This document shows, piece after piece, positions 20,128-33,270 of a DNA stretch of 64,000 nt. Each line of letters begins with the position of its first letter. Within the stretch, counting starts at the first letter, position 1. A program made the position numbers and the translations under genes. The notes beneath the pieces were generated by a model. That model did not search any database and had not been told where the DNA came from. It saw nothing but the letters and a program-made list of their open reading frames with translations. The stretch is from Punica granatum (lineage: Eukaryota; Streptophyta; Magnoliopsida; Myrtales; Lythraceae). Location of the stretch: assembly GCF_007655135.1 (NCBI RefSeq), contig NW_022204087.1:1-64000 (forward strand), in the 5' to 3' direction.

Positions 20128-22225
20128 ACTTTTCAGATCGATCTTTGAAAACACTTTCGAACCATTCAACTCATCAAGCATATCATCTAGTCGAGGAATG
20201 GGGTAACGATATTTTACTGTAATCTAGTTGATGGCCCGACTATCGACGCACATTCTCATCGATCCATCCTTCTTGGGCACCAAAAGTGCTGGTACAGAAC
20301 ATGGGCTCATGGACTCCCGTATGTAACCCTTTTCAAGCAATTCATTCACCTGCCGTTGCAGCTCCTTGGCGTCATTCGGATTGCACCGATATGCCGATCG
20401 ATTAGGAAAAAGCAGAACCAGGAACGAGATCAATTTGATGCTCAATCCCCTGAATCGGAGGCAACCTTTCAGGCAACTCCGCAGGAAATACGTCAACGAA
20501 CTCCTTTAAGAGAGCCATGAACCGAGGCGGAAGAGAAATATGTGCTTCGGGCGTTGCTTCCTGCATGAAAAGTATGAGAACTAAGTTGAAGTTCAACAGA
20601 GTCCTTTCAAGCTCTCCCAATGTCATCACCAAGCTTTCTTTCTTCAAGCCATTCACACTCGCACTATGGTCCTTTTGCACTTGTTATGGACTAAGTGGTG
20701 CTAAGACAATACTCTTCCCTTCCTTGGAGAATGAATAAGTATTATTGTATCCATCGTGCAAAGCCCTCCTATCGTATTGCCACGGTCTTCCCAATAGAAG
20801 ATGACTTGCACTCATCGGAACCACGTCACATACTAATTCATCTTTATACATCTTCCCAATTGAGAATGGAATACGAACTTGCTGAGTAACTCGTGCCTCG
20901 CCTTGATCATTCAGCCATCTCAACTTATAGGGGCATGGATGCTTTGTAGTAGCCAGATTCAGCTTCTCCACCAAGGTCGTAGACGCAACATTGGTGCAAC
21001 TCCCACTGTCGATGATAACTCCGCACACCTTATTTTGGATGGTGCACCGAGTTCGGAAAAGATTGTCCCGCTGTTCTTCTTCCAGCTTTGCTTCGGAACT
21101 CAAGACTCGACGAATCATGAGCATCTCACCCTCATCGGCAAACTCTACATTCTCTCCCTGCGCACCACCACAAACCTCCTCATCCACCCCTTCATCTTCA
21201 CTCTCGATCTCTTGAGTGTTCTGGATGGTCATCACTCGCCGATTCGGACATTGGGAAGCTATGTGTCCTAATCCAAGACATTTGAAGCACTTGATGTCTC
21301 GTCTCCGAACAGGGCGTTGCGGATCGGTGTGCTTCTCCTTTCCCTTTGTCACCTCAGCTTGAGGCCTTTGAGAGCCTCCTACATCCTTCTGCTGCGCATT
21401 CCACTTCGAAGAGGATCCTGAACTAGCAGCCACTGGTTTTGGGTAAAGCACCCGCGATGCATTGAGTTTGCGACGTTTTCTCTGTTTTTCCACCTTACTG
21501 GCCAGCGTAATCACATCTTCCCAAAAGACATAGGGCTGCAACTCCACGATATCCGCAATTTCCTTGTTCAAGCAATGGTCTGCTCCCGTGGCTCACTCAG
21601 TTCGCATCTCATCGACAACATTTCGAACTCCATGACATAATCTTCAACGGACATACCTCCCTGGCGAATACTCTGCAGTTTGAGGTACAAGTTTTGCTTG
21701 TAGTACTCGGGCATGAATCTTCTATGCATGATGCGCTTCATCTCCCGCCAACTACGAATCCCATCTCCCCTATCTCTTCTTCGCTGCGCCTTTAAGTTTT
21801 CCCACCACAGATTCGCATAATCGGTGAACTCGAGGGCAGCAAGTTGGCACTTCTGGGCTTCGGAGTACTCATAGCATTCGAACACCTTATCGACGCGCTG
21901 GACCCACTCGAGGTACTCTTCAGGGGAACTCGTGCCTTTGAATTGTGGAATCTTTAACTTGAGATTGGTACCTTCGTGGAACCGGCCGCTCTTCTTCTTC
22001 AGGAAGTTTATCCTCCGGGTCAGCTTCATCTTCCACTCGAACATTCCGTCTAGGAACTCGATGTGCACGTTGCGGAGGATCAGGCGCCACAGCCATTCGA
22101 TCAAGAGCTTGGATCACCAGATCGAGTCATGCAGAGAGCTCCTCTTGCCCCCGCTGAAGCCCAAGGAACTGGGCTTGCTCGAGTGTGAGTCCCCTCGGAA
22201 CCTGATGGACGTTTTCCTCATCCAT
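20128..22225 (-). pseudogene. Unit 3: gag-pro-RT remnant
   Basis: The gag domain is 22104-21568 and nucleocapsid-protease 21571-20684, with an intact CFKC knuckle and DSGSCTN. The RT is split by one extra base near 20405 and ends at a stop after RAIN. A 1-bp deletion lies in the leader near 22252 (CTAACACTC for CTAAACACTC). Confidence 0.85.
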
Positions 22226-22324
22226 TGTGTTTCCCAGAATAATTCCTCACTAACACTCGTGTATACACTCCTTAACGTGTTTCACTCGTCCAACAAGAAC
22301 AAAACCTTATGCTCTGATACCAAA

Positions 22325-22946
22325 TGATAAGCTCACGAACCAGAACTTGATAAAGAAAGAAGGGTGGAGGGTAGAACCAACTAAACTCACTCGATAAGAT
22401 GACTCGCCATAAGTAAGAAAAATCGTTTTGATTCGCCACGCTCAAGGATGAATGATAAGAATCAGAGTTTTCGCCACTAAACAATGAACCTGTTTAGATA
22501 AGAAAAGATAAGAAACGCTCTAAGCAATTTCAATCAAAAATTCATCAAATTCGTCTGTCTTCCTCTCTTACAATAAGATGCATATTTATATAGAGGGAAG
22601 ACACCCCCCCTGGACTATAAAATAGGAAACTGATATCTGATATCCTCTAGATTACTTTCCTAAAATAGAGTAATGTAATAATCTGAAATAGGAAACTTAA
22701 GATTGCTGACTCAAGCTAATATAGGAATTAATATCTAATTAAGGGAAACTATTATCTTCTCGTAACAGCTGAAGTCTTTTAAAATATGGGCCATCACTTC
22801 GGGCTGGACTCCTCATCTCCTATTTCCGAGCACTTAAGTACGGTAAAGGGCCCGGGGAGAGTTGCAACAAGCTTCTTGGCCATGGAACGAGTGATAGGAC
22901 TCGAACTAGATCTGGATCCCTTGAAGTCGTGCTACGATTTGCATCA
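22325..22946 (-). repeat. Unit LTR 4 (622 bp)
   Basis: Full-length shared LTR between units 3 and 4 with canonical ends and an adjacent PBS (22311-22322). Confidence 0.88.
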
Positions 22947-25044
22947 ACTTTTCAGATCGATCTTTGAAAACAATTTCGAACCATTCAACTCATCAAGCAT
23001 ATCATCTAGTCGAGGAATGGGGTAACGATATTTTACTGTAATCTAGTTGATGGCCCGACTATCGACGCACATTCTCATCGATCCATCCTTCTTGGGCACC
23101 AAAAGTGCTGGTACAGAACATGGGCTCATGGACTCCCGTATGTAACCCTTTTCAAGCAATTCATTCACCTGCCGTTGCAGCTCCTTGGCCTCATTCGGAT
23201 TGCACCGATATGCCGATCGATTAGGAAAAAGCAGAACCAGGAATGAGATCAATTTGATGCTCAATCCCCTGAATCGGAGGCAACCTTTCAGGCAACTCCG
23301 CAGGAAATACGTCAACGAACTCCTTTAAGAGAGCCATGAACCGAGGCGGAAGAGAAATATGTGCTTCGGGCGTTGCTTCCTGCATGAAAAGTATGAGAAC
23401 TAAGTTGAAGTTCAACAGAGTCCTTTCAAGCTCTCCCAATGTCATCACCAAGCTTTCTTTCTTCAAGCCATTCACACTCGCACTATGGTCCTTTTGCACT
23501 TGTTATGGACTAAGTGGTGCTAAGACAATACTCTTCCCTTCCTTGGTGAATGAATAAGTATTATTGTATCCATCGTGCAAAGCCCTCCTATCGTATTGCC
23601 ACGGTCTTCCCAATAGAAGATGACTTGCACTCATCGGAACCACGTCACATACTAATTCATCTTTATACATCTTCCCAATTGAGAATGGAATACGAACTTG
23701 CTGAGTAACTCGTGCCTCGCCTTGATCATTCAGCCATCTCAACTTATAGGGGCATGGATGCTTTGTAGTAGCCAGATTCAGCTTCTCCACCAAGGTCGTA
23801 GATGCAACATTGGTACAACTCCCACTGTCGATGATAACTCCGCACACCTTATTTTGGATGGTGCACCGAGTTCGGAAAAGATTGTCCCGCTGTTCTTCTT
23901 CCAGCTTTGCTTCGGAACTCAAGACTCGACGAATCATGAGCATCTCACCCTCATCGGCAAACTCTACATTCTCTCCCTGCGCACCTCCACAAACCTCCTC
24001 ATCCACCCCTTCATCTTCACTCTCGATCTCTTGAGTGTTCTGGATGGTCATCACTCGCCGATTCGGACATTGGGAAGCTATGTGTCCTAATCCAAGACAT
24101 TTGAAGCAACTTGATGTCTCGTCTCCGAACAGGGCGTTGCGGATCGGTGTGCTTCTCCTTTCCCTTTGTCACCTCAGCTTGAGGCCTTTGAGAGCCTCCT
24201 ACATCCTTCTGCTGCGCATTCCACTTCGAAGAGGATCCTGAACTAGCAGCCACTGGTTTTGGGTAAAGCACCCGCGATGCATTGAGTTTGCGACGTTTTC
24301 TCTGTTTTTCCACCTTACTGGCCAGCGTAATCACATCTTCCCAAAAGACATAGGGCTGCAACTCCACGATATCCGCAATTTCCTTGTTCAAGCAATGGTC
24401 TGCTCCCGTGGCTCACTCAGTTCGCATCTCATCGACAACATTTCGAACTCCATGACATAATCTTCAACGGACATACCTCCCTGGCGAATACTCTGCAGTT
24501 TGAGGTACAAGTTTTGCTTGTAGTACTCGGGCATGAATCTTCTATGCATGATGCGCTTCATCTCCCGCCAACTACGAATCCCATCTCCCCTATCTCTTCT
24601 TCGCTGCGCCTTTAAGTTTTCCCACCACAGATTCGCATAATCGGTGAACTCAGGGCAGCAAGTTGGCACTTCTGGGCTTCGGAGTACTCATAGCATTCGA
24701 ACACCTTATCGACGCGCTGGACCCACTCGAGGTACTCTTCAGGGGAACTCGTGCCTTTGAATTGTGGAATCTTTAACTTGAGATTGGTACCTTCGTGGAA
24801 CCGGCCGCTCTTCTTCTTCAGGAAGTTCATCCTCCGGGTCAGCTTCATCTTCCACTCGAACATTCCGTCTAGGAACTCGATGTGCACGTTGCGGAGGATC
24901 AGGCGCCACAGCCATTCGATCAAGAGCTTGGATCACCAGATCGAGTCATGCAGAGAGCTCCTCTTGCCCCCGCTGAAGCCCAAGGAACTGGGCTTGCTCG
25001 AGTGTGAGTCCCCTCGGAACCTGATGGACGTTTTCCTCATCCAT
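22947..25044 (-). pseudogene. Unit 4: gag-pro-RT remnant
   Basis: Gag is split by a 1-bp deletion near 24652 (24923-24612 and 24669-24388). The nucleocapsid is split by a 1-bp insertion near 24108, inside the zinc knuckle (24391-24017 and 24054-23503). The RT pieces are 23499-23221 and 23315-23043. The leader variant CTCTTTCACG is shared with unit 1, three units away. Confidence 0.83.
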
Positions 25045-25144
25045 TGTGTTTCCCAGAATAATTCCTCACTAAACACTCGTGTATACACTCTTTCACGTGT
25101 TTCACTCGTCCAACAAGAACAAAACCTTATGCTCTGATACCAAA

Positions 25145-25765
25145 TGATAAGCTCACGAACCAGAACTTGATAAAGAAAGAAGGGTGGAGGGTAGAACCAA
25201 CTAAACTCACTCGATAAGATGACTCGCCATGAGTAAGAAAAATCGTTTTGATTCGCCACGCTCAAGGATGAATGATAAGAATCACAGTTTTCGCCACTAA
25301 ACAATGAACCTGTTTAGATAAGAAAAGATAAGAAACGCTCTAAGCAATTTCAATCAAAAATTCATCAAATTCGTCTGTCTTCCTCTCTTACAATAAGATG
25401 CATATTTATATAGAGGGAAGACACCCCCCTGGACTATAAAATAGGAAACTGATATCTGATATCCTCTAGATTACTTTCCTAAAATAGAGTAATGTAATAA
25501 TCTGAAATAGGAAACTTAAGATTGCTGACTCAAGCTAATATAGGAATTAATATCTAATTAAGGGAAACTATTATCTTCTCGTAACAGCTGAAGTCTTTTA
25601 AAATATGGGCCATCACTTCGGGCTGGACTCCTCATCTCCTATTTCCGAGCACTTAAGTACGGTAAAGGGCCCGGGGAGAGTTGCAACAAGCTTCTTGGCC
25701 ATGGAACGAGTGATAGGACTCGAACTAGATCTGGATCCCTTGAAGTCGTGCTACGATTTGCATCA
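25145..25765 (-). repeat. Unit LTR 5 (621 bp)
   Basis: Shared LTR between units 4 and 5; one C shorter in the C-run near 25425. Confidence 0.88.
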
Positions 25766-27862
25766 ACTTTTCAGATCGATCTTTGAAAACAATTTCGAAC
25801 CATTCAACTCATCAAGCATATCATCTAGTCGAGGAATGGGGTAACGATATTTTACTGTAATCTAGTTGATGGCCCGACTATCAACGCACATTCTCATCGA
25901 TCCATCCTTCTTGGGCACCAAAAGTGCTGGTACAGAACATGGGCTCATGGACTCCCGTATGTAACCCTTTTCAAGCAATTCATTCACCTGCCGTTGCAGC
26001 TCCTTGGCCTCATTCGGATTGCACTGATATGCCGATCGATTAGGAAAAAGCAGAACCAGGAATGAGATCAATTTGATGCTCAATCCCCTGAATCGGAGGC
26101 AACCTTTCAGGCAACTCCGCAGGAAATACGTCAACGAACTCCTTTAAGAGAGCCATGAACCGAGGCGGAAGAGAAATATGTGCTTCGGGCGTTGCTTCCT
26201 GCATGAAAAGTATGAGAACTAAGTTGAAGTTCAACAGAGTCCTTTCAAGCTCTCCCAATGTCATCACCAAGCTTTCTTTCTTGAAGCCATTCACACTCGC
26301 ACTATGGTCCTTTTGCACTTGTTATGGACTAAGTGGTGCTAAGACAATACTCTTCCCTTCCTTGGTGAATGAATAAGTATTATTGTATCCATCGTGCAAA
26401 GCCCTCCTATCGTATTGCCACGGTCTTCCCAATAGAAGATGACTTGCACTCATCGGAACCACGTCACATACTAATTCATCTTTATACATCTTCCCAATTG
26501 AGAATGGAATACGAACTTGCTGAGTAACTCGTGCCTCGCCTTGATCATTCAGCCATCTCAACTTATAGGGGCATGGATGCTTTGTAGTAGCCAGATTCAG
26601 CTTCTCCACCAAGGTCGTAGATGCAACATTGGTACAACTCCCACTGTCGATGATAACTCCGCACACCTTATTTTGGATGGTGCACCGAGTTCGGAAAAGA
26701 TTGTCCCGCTGTTCTTCTTCCAGCTTTGCTTCGGAACTCAAGACTCGACGAATCATGAGCATCTCACCCTCATCGGCAAACTCTACATTCTCTCCCTGCG
26801 CACCTCCACAAACCTCCTCATCCACCCCTTCATCTTCACTCTCGATCTCTTGAGTGTTCTGGATGGTCATCACTCGCCGATTCGGACATTGGGAAGCTAT
26901 GTGTCCTAATCCAAGACATTTGAAGAACTTGATGTCTCGTCTCCGAACAGGGCGTTGCGGATCGGTGTGCTTCTCCTTTCCCTTTGTCACCTCAGCTTGA
27001 GGCCTTTGAGAGCCTCCTACATCCTTCTGCTGCGCATTCCACTTCGAAGAGGATCCTGAACTAGCAGCCACTGGTTTTGGGTAAAGCACCCGCGATGCAT
27101 TGAGTTTGCGACGTTTTCTCTGTTTTTCCACCTTACTGGCCAGCGTAATCACATCTTCCCAAAAGACATAGGGCTGCAACTCCACGATATCCGCAATTTC
27201 CTTGTTCAAGCAATGGTCTGCTCCCGTGGCTCACTCAGTTCGCATCTCATCGACAACATTTCGAACTCCATGACATAATCTTCAACGGACATACCTCCCT
27301 GGCGAATACTCTGCAGTTTGAGGTACAAGTTTTGCTTGTAGTACTCGGGCATGAATCTTCTATGCATGATGCGCTTCATCTCCCGCCAACTACGAATCCC
27401 ATCTCCCCTATCTCTTCTTCGCTGCGCCTTTAAGTTTTCCCACCACAGATTCGCATAATCGGTGAACTCGAGGGCAGCAAGTTGGCACTTCTGGGCTTCG
27501 GAGTACTCATAGCATTCGAACACCTTATCGACGCGCTGGACCCACTCGAGGTACTCTTCAGGGGAACTCGTGCCTTTGAATTGTGGAATCTTTAACTTGA
27601 GATTGGTACCTTCGTGGAACCGGCCGCTCTTCTTCTTCAGGAAGTTCATCCTCCGGTCAGCTTCATCTTCCACTCGAACATTCCGTCTAGGAACTCGATG
27701 TGCACGTTGCGGAGGATCAGGCGCCACAGCCATTCGATCAAGAGCTTGGATCACCAGATCGAGTCATGCAGAGAGCTCCTCTTGCCCCCGCTGAAGCCCA
27801 AGGAACTGGGCTTGCTCGAGTGTGAGTCCCCTCGGAACCTGATGGACGTTTTCCTCATCCAT
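25766..27862 (-). pseudogene. Unit 5: gag-pro-RT remnant
   Basis: A 1-bp deletion near 27656 joins the two gag frames into one 182-codon frame (27754-27206). Nucleocapsid-protease is 27209-26322. It carries the first-Cys to Phe change in the zinc knuckle and the AYQC variant in RT, both shared with unit 2 exactly three units away. The RT pieces are 26318-26040 and 26134-25862. Confidence 0.85.
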
Positions 27863-27962
27863 TGTGTTTCCCAGAATAATTCCTCACTAAACACTCGTGT
27901 ATACACTCCTTCACGTGTTTCACTCGGCCAACAAGAACAAAACCTTATGCTCTGATACCAAA

Positions 27963-28553
27963 TGATAAGCTCACGAACCAGAACTTGATAAAGAAAGAAG
28001 GGTGGAGGGTAGAACCAACTAAACTCACTCGATAAGATGACTCGCCATGAGTAAGAAAAATCGTTTTGATTCGCCACGCTCAAGGAGGAATGATAAGAAT
28101 CAGAGTTTTCGCCACTAAACAATGAACCTGTTTAGATAAGAAAAGATAAGAAACGCTCTAAGCAATTTCAATCAAAAATTCATCAAATTCGTCTGTCTTC
28201 CTCTCTTACAATAAGATGCATATTTATATAGAGGGAAGACACCCCCCCTGGACTATAAAATAGGAAACTGATATCTGATATCCTCTAGATTACTTTCCGA
28301 AAATAGAGTAATGTAATAATCTGAAATAGAAAACTTAAGATTGCTGACTCAAGCTAATATAGGAATTAATATCTAATTAAGGGAAACTATTATCTTCTCG
28401 TAACAGCTGAAGTCTTTTGAAATATGGGCCATCACTTCGGGCTGGACTCCTCATCTCCTATTTCCGAGCACTTAAGTACGGTAAAGGGCCCGGCGAGAGT
28501 TGCAACAAGCTTCTTGGCCATGGAACGAGTGATAGGACTCGAACTAGATCTGG
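27963..28553 (-). repeat. Unit LTR 6, 5' end truncated
   Basis: The LTR keeps its PBS-side end (TTATCA) but loses its last few dozen bp. At 28553 it is replaced by RNase H sequence of a + strand element. Confidence 0.85.
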
Positions 28554-30056
28554 CCTCGTCTTGGACTGCATTCTTGGGCACATCATGAAGGACGACCAAT
28601 TGCTTACTTCAGCGAAAAACTAAGCGGGGCAGCCTTAAACTATCCAACTTATGATAAAGAGTTGTATGCATTGGTTCGAGCTTTAGAGACGTGGCAGCTC
28701 TACCTATGGCCTAAGGAGTTCGTGATACACACCGATCATGAGTCCTTGAAACACTTGAAAGGCCAACACAAACTAAACAAAAGACATGCCCGATGGGTGG
28801 AGTTCATTGAGACGTTTCCATACGTCATTCGGTACAAGCAAGGCAAGGAGAATGTGGTCGCCGATGTACTTTCTCGCAGGTATGCATTACTCTCTACACT
28901 TGATGCAAAATTGCTTTGTTTTGAGCACATTAAAAATTTATATGCTGATGACCATGAATTTTGTGAGTAATATCGGGCTTGTGAGAAAATCCCTTGTGGT
29001 AAGTTCTTTAGGCATGATGGGTTTCTGTTTCGAGAGAATAAGTTATGCGTGCCTAATTGTTCCCTGAGAGAGTTATTAGTGCAGGAATCACATGGTGGGG
29101 GATTAATGGGACATTTTTGGAGTTGCAAAGAACACTTCTATTGACCACATATGAAAAGAGATGTTGAGAGAATTTGTGGTAGATGTGTTACATGTAGGCA
29201 AGCTAAATCATAGTGCAGCCTAACGGTTTGTATACTCCTTTACCAATTCCTAGTGAGCCTTGGATTGATATTTCAATGGATTTTGTGTTAGGATTACCTA
29301 GGACTAAACGTGGGAGAGATTCAATTTTTGTGGTTGTGGATAGATTTTCTAAGATGGCACACTTTATTCCATAACACAAAACGGATGACGCTTCGCATGT
29401 TGCTGATTTGTTCTTTAGGGAGATTGTGAGGCTACATGGCATGCCTAGAACAATTGTTTCGGATAGAGATGCTAAGTTCTTGAGCTATTTTTGGAAGACT
29501 TTGGGGTATAGGTCAGGTACTAAGTTGTTGTTTTTTACTACTTGTCACCCAAAAATTGATGGACAAACGGAAGTAGTAAATAGAACTTTGTCCACTTTGT
29601 TGAGGGCAATCATAAAAAAGAACATCAAAACATGGGAAGAGTGCTTACCACATGTTGAGTTTGCTTCTAACAGATCTGTTCATTCTGCTACTAAATTTTC
29701 ACCATTTGAAGTTGTTTATGGATTTAATCCTTTAACTCCATTGGATTTATCTCCTTTGCCTTTGACTGAGCATGTTAATTTAGATGACAAAAAGAAAGCT
29801 GAATTTGTCAATCAGATTCATGAGAAAACAAGACTCAACATTGAGCGAAGAATTGAGCAGTATACAAAACACGCCAACAAGGGCTGTCATAAGCTGATTT
29901 TTGAACCCGGAGATTGGGCTTGGTTGCATATGAGGAAAGAGAGATTTCCGGCGCAAAGACGTTCCAAACTGCTATAAACTAGACTTACCTGGTGAGTACA
30001 ATGTAAGTGATGATTTGCTTCCTTTTGATGTACGTGATGATTTGAGGACAAATCCT
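28554..30056 (+). pseudogene. Chromovirus RNase H-integrase relic
   Basis: Translation gives RNase H ([24 protein letters not shown], shown in part; [13 protein letters not shown]) to about 28970, where a stop follows DDHEFCE. The integrase zinc region and core follow in shifting frames: [40 protein letters not shown] and [10 protein letters not shown] (29408-29977). The tail reads [19 protein letters not shown]. Several stops and frameshifts make it non-functional. It has the opposite orientation to the flanking arrays. Confidence 0.85.
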
Positions 30057-30059
30057 TTT

Positions 30060-30073
30060 GAAGAGTAGGGGAA
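30060..30073 (+). promoter_or_regulatory. Polypurine tract of + strand chromovirus
   Basis: GAAGAGTAGGGGAA directly before LTR start TGATGC. It overlaps the former codons for NPFEERGN of the integrase tail. Confidence 0.75.
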
Positions 30074-30838
30074 TGATGCAAATCGTAGCACGACTTCAAG
30101 GGATCCAGTTCAAGTTCCAATTGGACCGATTACGCGAGCACGAGCAAAGAAGTTTAAAGATGAGCTCAACGGCTTGATTCAAGAGGTTCGGGCTCAAGCA
30201 AATTCGTGGAGGCACATTGGACATGAATCACGTTGATATGATCCAGCTAGAGGACCCTTCACACGGGCTTGTGGAAGCATTCCTGGATGACGGGGTATGG
30301 CATGAAGTCGAGCATTGGGACATGCACGTGCTAGCTGGACTAAGAAAAAGAGCACGAGCCAAGAGAATCGAACTAGCCATGCAAAGGATGTTATTGCATG
30401 TCCATGGAGGAGTAGTCAAGCTCTTGGGCGGGGTGCATGTGGAACTAGAAGCCACGATCGTTCATATCTTAGAAATCTATTTAGAAGATGATCCAAGTTC
30501 AAAGGGCTGAATTCAGTTGCTTTTCAATTACTTGGGCCTATTTCATTTTGAGCTCATTATACTTAGGATTTATTTAGTCAAGCCAATTAGCCCATTTAGG
30601 TTATCAGCTAGTATCTCTCTATAAATAGGCATGTGGCCTCTCTAGAAAAGACATATCAATTTTCATTCAACTTTGTGAGAGAGGTTTTCTCTAAGCTGTT
30701 CTGCATCAACTTCGACGATATTGCAAGTGTGATGACTTGTGATTCCTGACATTTATAATATTGGTTTCTAGCTCCTTATAGCTAGCGGGTCAATATTCCA
30801 TATTATAATATTGTTCAATAAATTATTCGCCCACTTCA
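30074..30838 (+). repeat. Chromovirus 3' LTR, + strand, 3' end truncated
   Basis: It starts TGATGCAAATCG after the PPT and encodes GPITRARAKK early on, like other LTRs here. TATAAATA lies at 30620-30627. Its end (after the AATATTGGTTTCTAGCTCC region) is cut, and sequence of opposite orientation begins near 30839. The first 158 bp match LTR 33657-34447; the rest is closer to LTR 31058-31736. Confidence 0.75.
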
Positions 30839-31057
30839 GATCCTTTTCTCTTTTTTTTCTCTTTTTTTATCCTTTTTTCTTTTCATTTATTTTTTTTGGG
30901 ACGATTTTTTTTTGGATCGCTATGAACAGACTAGACAAAGCTAAATGGAAAAGGATAGAAATGGAAGATAGATAAAAAAAAAATTCTAGAATGATGAACA
31001 AGGAAAGAGCAAGGATAGATGAAACCTCAATTTGGAGCCTAAGCTCTGATACCAAAA
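30839..31057 (-). other. Chromovirus leader with PBS, truncated
   Basis: Minus-strand sequence just inside an LTR. TGGTATCAGAGC (31043-31054) is the Met-tRNA primer site. A T-rich and A-rich leader follows and is cut at the inverted junction near 30838. No gag remains. Confidence 0.7.
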
Positions 31058-31736
31058 TGATGCGAACCCCGTCGAACCCGTCGCGGAACCCAGCAACAAT
31101 GATATGGAATCAAATCCCGGATCGTCCAAGATAGAGATTTTGAAAGGTGGAATATCGACCCAGTAGCTATATAGAGCTAGAAACCAATATTATAAGAAGC
31201 TTAAGAACTACAAGTAATCGACTTGCAACCCTTGAAGCATAAGTTCAACAAGAATAATTTGGAGAATATCTCTCACACAAGATAGAAAATGGCAGAAAAG
31301 TTCTCTAAAAAATAACCTAGGGAGGAGCTTATAATGCTCTTGTAATCTGAAGACAACTAAGGAAAGCAAGCATATTCTAAAAGGCATATTCCAACCAGAT
31401 TTGGTGGCCATCTTCTGGAAGGCATATTCCAACCTGATAGAAGGCATATTCCAACCAAATTTGGTGGCTATCTTCTAGAAGGCATATCCAACCAGATTTG
31501 AGGTAGTTGTGGTCATCCTTTAATCCCTCAATGTGTACTGATGAGGTCCAGCACTCTTGATGACCAAAATCAGCCCCGAGTCGACTTGTTCGTCTCTCGA
31601 ACTGCGTGCCTCTTCCCGAATATGCGTCCATAAGTTCTGCAAGGCTTGTTCCAATTTCTTGGCACGTGCTCTGGTGACCGGTCCGGTAGAAATATGTAAC
31701 TTGTCCTCATGCTCGGAGTCCGGCTCAACCCTATCA
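31058..31736 (-). repeat. Chromovirus LTR, minus strand (679 bp)
   Basis: It starts TGATAGGGTTGAGCC, ends GGTTCGCATCA, and is followed by a PBS. It encodes GPVTRARAKKLEQAL near the start. Integrase codons GEYQV abut it with no PPT, so the integrase tail and PPT were deleted. Confidence 0.78.
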
Positions 31737-32536
31737 CACTTGATACTCTCCCGGCAAATCGAGCTTGTATGCATTGTCATTAATCTTTTCTAAGACTTGG
31801 AATGGTCCATCTCCTCGCGGATTTAGCTTTGATTTCCTTTGGCTTGGAAACCTCTCCTTCCTGAAATGAACCCAAACCCAATCTCCCGGTTCGAAAGTGA
31901 CATGCTTTCTTCCCTTGTTGGCTCGAGTGGCAGCTTGCTCGTTCTTGTGCAAGATGTGGTTCCTTGCTTCTTCATGGATCTTCTTCACAAATTCTGCCTT
32001 TCGCTTTCCATCAAGGCTAACAATCTCACCAATAGGCAATGGAATTAAATCCAATGGGGTTAGTGGATTAAAGCCATAAACAACCTCAAAGGGAGAAAAC
32101 TTAGTAGAAGAATGCATGGCCCGATTATATGCAAACTCAATGAATGGAATGCAATCTTCCCAACTTTTCAAGTTCCTTTTAATAACAGCTCGCAGCAAAG
32201 TACCTAAGGTTCGATTTACAACCTCTGTTTGCCCATCAGTTTGTGGGTGGCAAGTGGTAGAAAACAATAGCTTTGCTCCCAATTTACCCTACAAAACACG
32301 CCAAAAGTGACTTAGGATCTTAACATCACGATCACTTACAATGGTTCTGGGAATGCCATGCAAACGCACTACTTCCCTAAAGAAAAGGTCCGCCACATGA
32401 GTAGCATCATTCGTCTTCGTACAAGGAATAAAATGAGCCATCTTTGAAAAACGATTCACTACTACAAAGATAGAATCCTTAACATTCTTAGTCCTAGGCA
32501 AACCCAAAACAAAATCCATTGATACATCAATCCATG
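31737..32536 (-). pseudogene. Chromovirus integrase fragment
   Basis: It begins inside the core at [16 protein letters not shown], straight after an LTR end, and carries VSDRDVKI and [15 protein letters not shown], so the D, D and E of the catalytic triad are present. A frame break lies near 32285. The C-terminal part ([39 protein letters not shown]) ends at GEYQV. The zinc-binding domain and everything upstream are missing. Confidence 0.85.
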
Positions 32537-33270
32537 TGATGCGAACCCCACGAGACCTGCCGCAAGACCCGACAACAAAGACTGGAAATCGAACCCGAAT
32601 CGTCAAAAGAGATTAAGAGGGATGGAATACTGACCCGATGGTTATAGAAAACCAAGAACCAATATTATAAATAGCCGAGAATCACAAGCATCCAAGCTTA
32701 CAATCACGGAAGGTTGCCGAAGAACAACTTAGAGGAAAATTCTCACCAGTGTAGTCTGAAGTGCCTCTAATCAGCTATTCAACCTCCTTTATATAAGCCT
32801 AGGAGAATCTGGAAACTAATAAACTTGGCAACATGAATATCTTTAGTTTCCTAAAACCGGAATTAATAGAGGAAACTAAATAAAGGCCCCCTAGAATATT
32901 TGGCAGTCTTTTTATTCCTTATTCAGCATCTCTTGGCTTTCCTTATGCGTCTACTCTAATCTTAGATGAGCTATTAACCATCTCAAGACAAGTTAATTGA
33001 GTAAGGCCCTTTAGAGACCAATTCGAATTAGTCTCCTCTTGGCCCAAGAAACCCGCAAATGAGTTCTCCACAGCTTGCTGGATTTGTCTTGCCTTCGCTC
33101 GTGTGATTGGTCCACTCGAAACATGTAAGCCTCCGAGATCTTGTGCATCAGCTCCCTCTTCACGAATCCCACTTCCGAGCTCGTGTGCTTCAGCCCCATC
33201 ATCGTGCCCACGATCCTCATCACAAAGTCCTTCCGACCTAAGCTCGTCGGTTTGACCCCGAGTCGTATCA
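32537..33270 (-). repeat. Chromovirus LTR, minus strand (734 bp)
   Basis: It starts TGATACGACTCGG after a PPT and ends GGTTCGCATCA. It is fused directly to integrase core sequence with no PBS. The upstream pol reading frame continues into it for over 300 bp. Confidence 0.8.

Larger units (their letters stand above)
13602..28553 (-). repeat. Array 1 of 2.82-kb chromovirus-derived units
   Basis: Six minus-strand units (one truncated at each end) follow each other head to tail with a period of 2819-2823 bp. Each consists of a single LTR plus a deleted internal region. It begins exactly at the end of the left Tat LTR and ends inside an LTR at CTAGATCTGG, where RNase H sequence in the opposite orientation follows. 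Units 2-5 share an extra stop after RAIN in RT, absent from unit 1 and array 2, so this part expanded locally. Confidence 0.92.
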
